In this document: positions 57,358 to 64,000 of the stretch, piece by piece
Layout of the letters: every line of letters begins with the position of its first letter
Numbering within the stretch: the stretch's first letter is position 1
NCBI GenBank assembly: GCA_014297435.1
Contig: JACOQA010000001.1
Location: 215,796-279,795, forward strand
Direction: 5' to 3'
From: Candidatus Nanohaloarchaea archaeon
GTDB taxonomy: Archaea; Nanohalarchaeota; Nanosalinia; Nanosalinales; Nanosalinaceae
DNA length: 64,000 bases
Notes under the pieces: generated by a model
Told to the model about the DNA's origin: nothing
Seen by the model: only the letters and a program-made list of their open reading frames with translations
Databases searched by the model: none
Made by a program: the position numbers and the translations under genes

Positions 57358-60337
57358 CTTCCTCACGGTTCTTAAGTATGATATTGACGGTTTCAGTAAG
57401 GAAATCATCTTCCTCCTTTATGACCGCGGTCTTGCTTCGTTCGGAAAGTTCCAAAAGAACTTCTTTCCTTACATCCTTCCTTAGCTTCCTTTCGACCGAT
57501 TTGAAGTCTAAGTGTTTTGTCCGGTCGAAGATATTTCTAGCTATTTCTTCTGATTCTTCCTCTGAAAAACTATCGGAGTAAGCATCCTCAAACAGTTTGA
57601 AAAGGGCGAATGTAACTTTGTCCATGTTTTTCCGATCTTTCTCCGATTCAATCTCTTCCTTCTCTTCCTCAACTTCTTCGTACTTTTCAATTGCTTCTTC
57701 GGAGCTTATTTCATCGTTCTTCCAGTCATTTATAATCTGCTTTACTCTATCGCTCAAGGACTCGAACGCCGGGTTTTGCTGGGCTTTTATCTCAATATTC
57801 TCTTCGAGTACAGCCCCTTCAGCAGCCGCACTGTAGTCGGGGTCTGTATCTTCGACATGCTTTACTTCCGGAGACCCAATTTCGTAGCTCACCTCTTCCT
57901 CTTCAGTATCTATCCTTTCGACTTCCATATGTTTCTCAAGGATCTCTTTCGTTTTTTCACGTACATCGCCTAAAAGCCTTCCTTGTTGCGGTCTAACTCC
58001 TCTCTCCAGTTCTTTAAATTCAAAGTAGATATCGTTTAAAATCTGCCATTTGGTGATAACTTCGTCTTCCCCCAGCTTTTTGTGAGGCTGAACCGACTCG
58101 AAGATATCCTCGGCTTCTGAGAACCTTTCGAGGAAGCATGACGCCATCTCATCGTCTTTTCTCAAGGCTGCGACAGCGGTCTGAACTGTCTCAGGGTCGT
58201 TCCTGAAACGGATGTCGAAGAGATCGATCAGTTCATCGACCAAGTCCAGGAACTCATCAGCCAACTGGTCTGTCTCTTTCAAGCCGTTCTGGATGACTTC
58301 AAACTCTTCGTATTGAAGGGCTTCGTTCGGGTTGTCAAACACTCCTGCGAAGTCTACTATCTCTCCGTTCTGCTTTCCTGCCATCGGTCTGTTCGTTCTG
58401 GCGATAGCCTGAAGCAGGTTGTGGTTGGCTATTGACTTATCCAAGTAGAGTGTTTTGAGTACAGGTGCGTCGAAACCGGTCAAAAGCTTGTCGCATACGA
58501 CAAGAAGCTTTAGCTCGCTTTCCTGCTCTTTAAACTTGTCGACTATATCTCTCTCATCTTCGTCAGAGCGTATATACTTGGTCATGAAGTCTTTGTCATC
58601 TCCATCACCAGATATAATTGCTTCGACCTCGTCTTCATCCCTGTACTTCCTTAATTCATCAGCGTAGAGAGCTGCCGCCTCTCTTGAAGGAGTGACAATC
58701 ATTCCTTTCATTCTGATAGGCTCAACTTTCTCTTCAAAGTGTTCAAGGATCTTTCTAACAACTTTCTCCATCCTAGGTCTTAGCTCTGCGAGATCGGACT
58801 CTTTAACGTATTTTCTGAGAATTTCCTGTTGTTTCTGTAGAGGGAGGTCGCCAAACTCTCCCTCGAACTCTCGATCAAGCATATCTTCGGGAACATCCTC
58901 CCACTCAACACTTTCCCTAGTGAAAGTGACTTCTGTAATAACTCCATCCCTCTGACCTTCCTCGATCGAGTAACGGTGGATGTAGTCCTCGTTTTCAGGG
59001 GAAAATTCTTTGAACGTATTCCTACCTTCTTTCCCATCTTCAACTACGGGTGTACCGGTAAAACCGAAGTAGAATGCTTCAGGGAGGGCGTTCATCAATT
59101 TACTGCCAAGCTTGCCTTCCGTAAAACGGTGAGCTTCGTCAACATAAACTACGGACTCTCCTTCAGGATCTGCTTCAATATTCGAGTCGACGTCTTCAAA
59201 CTTCTGGATCGTGGTCAAAACCAGCTGGTTCTGGTTTTCCTCAAGTATTTTTTCCAGGTCTTTAATGGTATCGGCGACATCGAAGAGAGGGAAGCCTATA
59301 TCATGTAGATCGTCGCTCATCTGTTCCTCCAGCTTCTTTCTGTCGACCACTATAATTTGTTGTCTGTCCTGGACGTTCGGCGACTTCTTCGCTTTATGCG
59401 CCGCAAACATCATGGTAAAAGATTTTCCGGAGCCCTGTGTGTGCCAGACAAGACCTTTCCGTGGTTCACCTTTTCTCAGTCTTTCAACCATCCGGTTTGA
59501 AGCCTGGAACTGCATGTAACGCGGAACAATCTTTCCTTCATCCGAGTAAAACACGTAGTACTTGAAAAGATCCATAAGTTTCTGCGGCTGGAAAAGATCA
59601 GTCATAGCGTCTTGAACCTCTTTCTCCATCTCCCCCTCAAATTCTTCGGATCTCCAAGGGAAGTAGAATTTTTGAGGTGAGTCAGTCGCAGCGTATCTAA
59701 ACCTCATACCATCGCTTACGACGTTGAATAGGTTGGGGACGAACATTCTCTGGGCGTGTTCCTGGTACTGATCCATCTCGTTCATCGCTTTCTGGACGGT
59801 TGAGCTAGGTCCTACGTTCTTCAGTTCGAACTGTACGATAGGAATCCCGTTTACCAGAAGGGTGATGTCGGGTCTGACGGATTTCTTCCTCTCGAACTGG
59901 AACTGGTTGACCGCGACGAAATCGTTCTTCTCCATCAGCTCTTTAGTGTTTCTCTCGTCTTCAGGGAAGTGGATTAGATTAATGTACTCGCTTTTTTCCT
60001 CGCCGTTTTCATCTATCACGGTGTGGCTTACACCGTCTCTCAACTTCTCGTAGAACTCTTCGTTCGCATCTAGAAGGTTTTCGGCACCCATGTTCCTCTT
60101 CAGGTTGTCAACGATCTCTTGGGCGTCCTCCTTCGAAACATTCTGGTTTAACTCGATAATTTTTTCCTTCAGATAGTTCCAGTAAACCGCTTCATCCCTG
60201 CTTCTGTCGTACTTTTCGTCGAGCTGAGATGCGCCCCATTCTCCCTTAGTTTTAGGGTTTCCATAAACGGTCCAGCCAACCTCTTCCAAGTAGTTTAGTA
60301 TCTTCGCTTCAACGCCGCCTTCAGTAGTTTTTTGCAC
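57341..60337 (-). CDS. hsdR: Type I restriction enzyme R subunit
   Basis: This is the translocase and nuclease subunit of a type I restriction system, 998 residues. The nuclease site RPDITLLVNGIPIVQFELKN (residues about 155-175) is of PD-(D/E)xK type. The SF2 motor has Walker A HTQGSGKSFTM near 310 and DEAH in VYVDEAHRF near 395. Later motifs are GFTGTPVV, GFDAPVLKTLYLDKS and QAIARTNRP. The start is GTG at 60337. It is preceded by DUF2283 11 bases upstream and overlaps the YgjP gene downstream. Confidence 0.96.
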   Translation of the reverse strand: MQKTTEGGVEAKILNYLEEVGWTVYGNPKTKGEWGASQLDEKYDRSRDEAVYWNYLKEKIIELNQNVSKEDAQEIVDNLKRNMGAENLLDANEEFYEKLRDGVSHTVIDENGEEKSEYINLIHFPEDERNTKELMEKNDFVAVNQFQFERKKSVRPDITLLVNGIPIVQFELKNVGPSSTVQKAMNEMDQYQEHAQRMFVPNLFNVVSDGMRFRYAATDSPQKFYFPWRSEEFEGEMEKEVQDAMTDLFQPQKLMDLFKYYVFYSDEGKIVPRYMQFQASNRMVERLRKGEPRKGLVWHTQGSGKSFTMMFAAHKAKKSPNVQDRQQIIVVDRKKLEEQMSDDLHDIGFPLFDVADTIKDLEKILEENQNQLVLTTIQKFEDVDSNIEADPEGESVVYVDEAHRFTEGKLGSKLMNALPEAFYFGFTGTPVVEDGKEGRNTFKEFSPENEDYIHRYSIEEGQRDGVITEVTFTRESVEWEDVPEDMLDREFEGEFGDLPLQKQQEILRKYVKESDLAELRPRMEKVVRKILEHFEEKVEPIRMKGMIVTPSREAAALYADELRKYRDEDEVEAIISGDGDDKDFMTKYIRSDEDERDIVDKFKEQESELKLLVVCDKLLTGFDAPVLKTLYLDKSIANHNLLQAIARTNRPMAGKQNGEIVDFAGVFDNPNEALQYEEFEVIQNGLKETDQLADEFLDLVDELIDLFDIRFRNDPETVQTAVAALRKDDEMASCFLERFSEAEDIFESVQPHKKLGEDEVITKWQILNDIYFEFKELERGVRPQQGRLLGDVREKTKEILEKHMEVERIDTEEEEVSYEIGSPEVKHVEDTDPDYSAAAEGAVLEENIEIKAQQNPAFESLSDRVKQIINDWKNDEISSEEAIEKYEEVEEEKEEIESEKDRKNMDKVTFALFKLFEDAYSDSFSEEESEEIARNIFDRTKHLDFKSVERKLRKDVRKEVLLELSERSKTAVIKEEDDFLTETVNIILKNREEDGNQN

Positions 60338-60348
60338 TTAGTAAACAC

Positions 60349-60654
60349 CTATGCTTTGGCGGCAGGATACCGGCTGGAGATAACGCTCTTAGAACTGTCG
60401 ATCTCAAGAACAAGCTCGACCTTAACAACTTCCTTATTCCTGGAGAACTCTATCTCGGCGCTGTCTATATTTTCCAATTCTTCTTTTGAGAGCGGGGTCT
60501 TGTGGGAGGCATCAACAACTTCCAAGCCTAAGAACTCTCCGTCGGAGTCAAGATCAAGTATGAAGCCGTCGAGCTCCAAGTTGGTCTCAAAGTCGTCGAA
60601 ATCTTCTCTTTCAACCACTAGAACATCGATTTCAGGTTTGTAGTCGATAATCAT
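60349..60654 (-). CDS. DUF2283 family protein (antitoxin-like)
   Basis: The first 55 residues match DUF2283: MIIDYKPEIDVLVVE, then the central FILDLDSDGEFLGLEVVDAS, where the Asp-Gly turn and Glu-Val-x-Asp-Ala-Ser end are the family signature. The remaining 45 residues are an extension found in few members I recall. In other genomes DUF2283 genes lie next to DUF4258 genes, suggesting a toxin-antitoxin pair. Here DUF4258 is immediately upstream, with a 6-base gap. It sits in the type I RM operon just before hsdR. Confidence 0.85.
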   Translation of the reverse strand: MIIDYKPEIDVLVVEREDFDDFETNLELDGFILDLDSDGEFLGLEVVDASHKTPLSKEELENIDSAEIEFSRNKEVVKVELVLEIDSSKSVISSRYPAAKA

Positions 60655-60660
60655 TTTAAT

Positions 60661-60951
60661 TCACGCTCTCCAGATACTCTTCACTAATATTTTGGTGCCT
60701 GGAACATTAAAGTATACCGGGACCTCAACCAGATTTTGTTTTAACTGGATTTTAACACGGTAGCTGTACTTGAAGTTAGGATCGCCTTGGTTGTTTTCTC
60801 TAACCTCCTCGAACTCGCAGCTCAAAATCTTCTCCTTTAGGTTCGAAACATCAACGTTTCTACGTTTTGCCCGCTCAAAAACATGCTGAACCAACTCAAT
60901 CCTCTCCGGATCACCTTCCTCGATTAGATCACAGAGTTCCTCAGGAGTCAT
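60661..60951 (-). CDS. DUF4258-like protein (toxin-like)
   Basis: The 96-residue sequence has the DUF4258 layout: a helical start IELVQHVFERAKRRNVDV with conserved His and Arg, a VRENNQGDPNFKYSYRVKIQL central strand pair, and a beta-rich end VYFNVPGTKILVKSIW. DUF4258 has a RelE/BrnT-like fold, according to family knowledge, and may act on RNA. The pairing with DUF2283 is typical. Its own ATG (60951) lies inside the last codons of the upstream membrane gene (11-base overlap), so expression is translationally coupled to the RM operon. Confidence 0.75.
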   Translation of the reverse strand: MTPEELCDLIEEGDPERIELVQHVFERAKRRNVDVSNLKEKILSCEFEEVRENNQGDPNFKYSYRVKIQLKQNLVEVPVYFNVPGTKILVKSIWRA

Positions 60952-61711
60952 CTTGATTGACCTCCTTTATTTCCTTCTCGGCTTCCTTTGGCATATCTGA
61001 AAACGAGCTTTTGATAGTATAATTTGATTTTTGAGCGTACTCGATAAGATCCAAAATTTCTTCTTCAGAGGGCTGTTCTACTGATCTAACTTTTGACTTA
61101 AAAATTCGTTTCAGGCCTTCCTCATTTGTAATAGATATCTCTTTCTTGTCCTCGTCAATCTTCCATCCTAAATACTCTTTATCTTCACAAACAACCTTCA
61201 TAGGAAGTTCCATAGCGCTGAGTTTCCCAAAGTAGACTGCTGAAAGCGAAATAGTGAAGAATGGCAGTAAAATAGAAATTAAAGCAAGCGAGAGAACTCC
61301 TTGAAGATAGAGAGTTGCAGGAATATACAGGCTGGATCCTACTACAAACATTAGAGAAATTTTCTGGAATGTAAAGCCAGAACTATCTTTTAGACTAAAT
61401 TCATTGGACATTTTCTTCAATTTTTTCGCGATGTAGTACAAAGCTATTGTGTTAAACAAAGCAAGAAATGCCGGAGCAAAGGAGTTCTCTGCTATCCAGA
61501 TAAGAGAAGAATTATACACGAAAACAGCGACACCAGCAGGAGCGCCTAAAGTCAAAGCCGAGAAAAGAGCACCTTCGATCAAAAAATCATCTTTAGAAAG
61601 ATGCTGAGTTCTTGCATCTGAAATCAAAAAACCAACAAAGTAAACCACAGCAAAACAGAAGGATCCAATGAAGGAAGCTCCAAAGATAAAGTTGAAATTG
61701 TCAAAAATCAT
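60941..61711 (-). CDS. Multi-pass membrane protein of the RM operon (256 aa)
   Basis: About five or six hydrophobic segments occupy residues 1-175. A cytoplasmic domain then reads VVCEDKEYLGWKIDEDKKEISITNEEG and ends in charged helix DLIEYAQKSN...EVNQDDS. It begins with ATG overlapping the stop of the previous gene (4 bases, ATGA), and its own stop overlaps the DUF4258 start by 11 bases. No family is recognised. Its position between hsdS and DUF4258 suggests a defence role, perhaps membrane sensing or damage. This is inference. Confidence 0.8.
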   Translation of the reverse strand: MIFDNFNFIFGASFIGSFCFAVVYFVGFLISDARTQHLSKDDFLIEGALFSALTLGAPAGVAVFVYNSSLIWIAENSFAPAFLALFNTIALYYIAKKLKKMSNEFSLKDSSGFTFQKISLMFVVGSSLYIPATLYLQGVLSLALISILLPFFTISLSAVYFGKLSAMELPMKVVCEDKEYLGWKIDEDKKEISITNEEGLKRIFKSKVRSVEQPSEEEILDLIEYAQKSNYTIKSSFSDMPKEAEKEIKEVNQDDS

Positions 61712-62265
61712 TCTTGACTTCCCTCATCCTCTGATTTATCTTCAGAGTTTTCAGACTCAGAAAACCTACCTCTAATTTTCCTGCCTGCAACTCTGAGGCC
61801 TTGCTCAATTTTATCATTAAAGCTCCTGCCAAACATAGCGCCCTGGAACAAGTTGAACGCCAAAAAGCCCAAGCTCAAAAGGCTAACACTGAACCAAAGT
61901 TGATACTTATTCACAGTTTTCTGATAAGAATCAATAAACTGATTATTGACAGTCTCAAACTTCTGATTTAAGATCTGAATTTCTGAAGAAGTCCTATTCA
62001 GCCGATACTCTATCTCCTCAACATCTTTCTTTGTAACATTACCGTTAAGCAATCTCCCATATCTTTCACTTAAATTCTGATTCCTCCGCTCCAACTGATC
62101 AATTTCATTCCTCAACTGCTCGATAGTTTTCTCCTTCTGGTCAATCTCAGCCTCAAGTTCAGGATTCCCAGTATCCATCATACTCGGGATCTGAGCAACT
62201 ACACTCAGCATCATAACCACAAAAATCAAAGATACAACAGCTTCAACAGGATCAGTACCTGCCAT
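61708..62265 (-). CDS. Coiled-coil membrane protein of the RM operon (185 aa)
   Basis: A first membrane segment (about residues 8-28) is followed by a long coiled coil (residues 35-115, ELEAEIDQKEKTIEQLRNE, QLERRNQNLSERYGRLL). A second membrane helix comes near residues 122-142, then a basic-acidic tail (RGRFSESENSEDKSEDEGSQE). Two membrane helices with an outside or inside coil resemble oligomerising membrane effectors. It starts 6 bases after hsdS and overlaps the next gene by 4 bases. Family unknown. Confidence 0.8.
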   Translation of the reverse strand: MAGTDPVEAVVSLIFVVMMLSVVAQIPSMMDTGNPELEAEIDQKEKTIEQLRNEIDQLERRNQNLSERYGRLLNGNVTKKDVEEIEYRLNRTSSEIQILNQKFETVNNQFIDSYQKTVNKYQLWFSVSLLSLGFLAFNLFQGAMFGRSFNDKIEQGLRVAGRKIRGRFSESENSEDKSEDEGSQE

Positions 62266-62271
62266 AAACTC

Positions 62272-63678
62272 TCAGCCCTCCACCTCCACAACTTCATCCA
62301 AAACCCGTACATCCTCACCGGTACGGACACTCCCAGTCAACAAATCCTGCATAAGGCCTTTCTTCAAACGCTGAAGCTCCTCCTTCTCTTCCTTCTCTCT
62401 TTCAATTTTTTGATCCATTGAGTTGAGAGCGTCAGCTATTTTTCTCTGCTCTTCTATCTTAGGGACGTGGATTTTGAGAGTTTTTTGCTTTGTCAATCCA
62501 ATATAATCTCTCGTGCTCTGCTGGGAGTGCCCAGCCATTTCTTTCTGACAGAAGGAACTTCTGAAGAAATACTTCAGATATTCTGGATCTAGAGTTTCCT
62601 CATCGTTAATTCTGTAATATGTGACCTGAGGGCTTAACATTACTTTTTCTTTGTCTTCAGGCACCCGACCTACTCTCCCCACAGAACCTTTATGAGTCAA
62701 CAGAACATCTCCGGGCTCTGCAAATCCTTTTCTGAGATTTTCATAGGTCTCCTCTGAAATTTTCTTCGCATTTTCCCAATCTACGTGGCTATTCCAAACT
62801 GCGTCAGAAGTCACGAAAGGAATTCCTTCCTCAATGAAGTCTTCAGAAGTTGGATGTCTCTCTCCATGATTTCCATCCATAATTTTCTCTATGACTCCTT
62901 CATCTATCAGATCTCTAACTTGCTTAGAATCCCATTCTTCCGGGTATTTAGCAAATCTGGAATCTTCAAATTCTTCGTGGCTGTAGTATCCTTCTGTGAA
63001 GAGGTCCTGCATCAGGCCTTTCTTGACTCGCTGGGTTTGCTCGATGATTTCCTCCGTCTTACTGATTGCCTGATCCATATTGTAGAGAACAGAGGCGATC
63101 CGCCGCTGCTCATCTTTGGGAGGTAAAGCTACATCTAACTCGTTTCTGAAGACGCTGTAAGGGACTCTTTGTCTCCCAGTTGAACCTCTCATTCGAGAGA
63201 TTGCGTAATCTCTCACGACATAGGAATTTACAAGGTAGAAAAGGTACCATGGTACGAGTTTATCTTGATCTGGCGAAAGCACTATGAACTCTGTTGACCC
63301 TATCCCATATTCTGTGTCTATATCCTCTATGATCGCCCGTTTTCCATTCTCCGTGCAGGGAGTAATTCGTGGAAAAATAACATCATCTTCAGTGAACAAT
63401 TTTCCGCTGTAATCATCAGCATCTCTAATTCCTTCTATCGATGGATAGGGTAACTCTGTTTGTAGGTTATCCATTCCGATGTAGGTAATTTCTCCCTCAG
63501 CATCGTAAGATGGATTGACCTCGAAAATTTTTGTGCCGTCTACAAGAGACCATTCTTCAGCAACATTTTTCCAGACGAAAGAATCTTCCTTTGTCTCAAG
63601 GTCTTTAGATTCCTTCTCTTGATCGGAGCCAGAACTTCCAGAGCCCGAAATATCTCCGAGTGAGGCCTGGTTACTCAT
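62272..63678 (-). CDS. hsdS: Type I restriction-modification specificity subunit S
   Basis: The S subunit gives the DNA target of the type I complex. It is 468 residues, with two target-recognition domains separated by conserved helices. The first conserved block is DEQRRIASVLYNMDQAISKT with KKGLMQDLFTEGYYS following, and the second is EEQRKIADALNSMDQKIERE with KKGLMQDLLTGSVRTG. This matches the standard two-half HsdS plan. Its first 8 bases overlap the end of hsdM. Both TRDs seem complete, so a bipartite target is expected. Confidence 0.95.
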   Translation of the reverse strand: MSNQASLGDISGSGSSGSDQEKESKDLETKEDSFVWKNVAEEWSLVDGTKIFEVNPSYDAEGEITYIGMDNLQTELPYPSIEGIRDADDYSGKLFTEDDVIFPRITPCTENGKRAIIEDIDTEYGIGSTEFIVLSPDQDKLVPWYLFYLVNSYVVRDYAISRMRGSTGRQRVPYSVFRNELDVALPPKDEQRRIASVLYNMDQAISKTEEIIEQTQRVKKGLMQDLFTEGYYSHEEFEDSRFAKYPEEWDSKQVRDLIDEGVIEKIMDGNHGERHPTSEDFIEEGIPFVTSDAVWNSHVDWENAKKISEETYENLRKGFAEPGDVLLTHKGSVGRVGRVPEDKEKVMLSPQVTYYRINDEETLDPEYLKYFFRSSFCQKEMAGHSQQSTRDYIGLTKQKTLKIHVPKIEEQRKIADALNSMDQKIEREKEEKEELQRLKKGLMQDLLTGSVRTGEDVRVLDEVVEVEG

Positions 63679-64000
63679 AGTTCAAGGCCTCCATGTGTTC
63701 TTGCATCTGGTTTTCGATTTCCTCGCGTTCAGACTGGAGTTGGTGCAGCTTTTCTAGTTCTTCGCTTACTTCTATGTTTTCTTCGGGTTCGGTGGTGTCG
63801 ACGTAGAGGGCGATGTTGAGGTTGTAGTCGTTTTCGCGGATTTCTTCGAGGTCGACTACTCTGGAGACTCGTTCCTCTGTCTCCCAATTCCTGTATTTTT
63901 CTACGATTTCTTTGATTCCGTTTTCTGTGAGTTTGTTTTGGTTGCTGAGTTCTTCGTAGAAGTTTTCGTCGGCTGCGTGGATGAACTGTACCTGTCCTTC
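63671..64000 (-). CDS. hsdM: Type I restriction-modification methyltransferase, C-terminal part
   Basis: The frame is open from the window edge to TAA at 63671-63673. About 109 residues are visible, ending EEIENQMQEHMEALNYE. The segment ENGIKEIVEKYRNWETEERV and then RENDYNLNIALYVDTTEPEE match the end of HsdM proteins, which read NDYNLNISRYVD in this place. The catalytic N-6 adenine motifs lie outside the window. The gene ends 8 bases inside hsdS, giving the usual hsdM-hsdS coupling. Confidence 0.93.
   Translation of the reverse strand, partial: EGQVQFIHAADENFYEELSNQNKLTENGIKEIVEKYRNWETEERVSRVVDLEEIRENDYNLNIALYVDTTEPEENIEVSEELEKLHQLQSEREEIENQMQEHMEALNYE

Noticed and set aside
1..64000. CRISPR arrays, insertion sequences or replication origins
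   Set aside because: No repeat-spacer pattern, transposase motif, terminal inverted repeats or origin-like cluster of repeats was seen. The Cas4-like protein lies without other cas genes.

Overview
The window reads as a chromosome segment of a salt-adapted archaeon, most likely a nanohaloarchaeon (DPANN lineage) or close relative; this is inference. Seen directly: moderate GC, very acidic Asp/Glu-rich proteins, TATA boxes about 26-27 bases before many start codons (leaderless mRNAs), genes packed with few gaps, and archaeal markers: class I lysyl-tRNA synthetase, Dph2, ribosomal protein L10e, MBF1, archaeal-type YchF/OBG GTPase, site-2 protease and a DUF1931 histone-like protein. The superoxide dismutase looks like the haloarchaeal type, which supports a hypersaline habitat.

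Layout. 0-9.6 kb: small membrane proteins, tRNA-Ala and tRNA-Glu, an MscS channel, MsrA, a DUF389 transporter-like protein. 9.6-18.1 kb: YchF, HisRS, an AbrB-like protein, MBF1, beta carbonic anhydrase, a membrane-tethered ArsR-like regulator and a 55-residue histone-like protein. 18.1-23.9 kb: a minus-strand nucleotide-sugar operon (oxidoreductase, two nucleotidyltransferases, a HAD protein, phosphohexomutase), probably feeding cell-surface glycan synthesis. 24-32.9 kb: L10e, a degenerate PEP-synthase-like protein, Dph2, a minimal kinase-like protein, a calcineurin-type phosphoesterase, a flavin oxidoreductase, NUDIX and TauE proteins. 33-36.7 kb: tRNA-Asp with a LAGLIDADG endonuclease gene beside its 3' end, SOD, zinc mini-proteins and a 2Fe-2S ferredoxin. 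36.7-51.4 kb: site-2 protease, PHP phosphoesterase, LysRS, a P2-type cation ATPase, a rhomboid protease, a possible structured RNA, a YgjP-type peptidase, a TraB-family protein, several unknown acidic proteins and a second MscS channel.

51.4-64 kb is a defence island. It holds a NgoPII-like type II restriction-modification pair (GGCC predicted), a Cas4/RecB-like nuclease next to a HEXXH protein, and a type I restriction-modification operon. The operon runs hsdM, hsdS, two membrane proteins, DUF4258, DUF2283, hsdR, YgjP peptidase, on the minus strand, with gaps of 11 bases or less or overlaps. It is the best candidate for a composite, undescribed system, because four or five genes unnecessary for restriction-modification are built into its translational unit.

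A second notable signal is a promoter element shared by four unlinked genes (401, 35910, 40570, 50307). It reads TACTA then ATAACAAC, and the ATAACAAC block sits 16-17 bases downstream of the TATA centre each time. No CRISPR array or insertion sequence was recognised.
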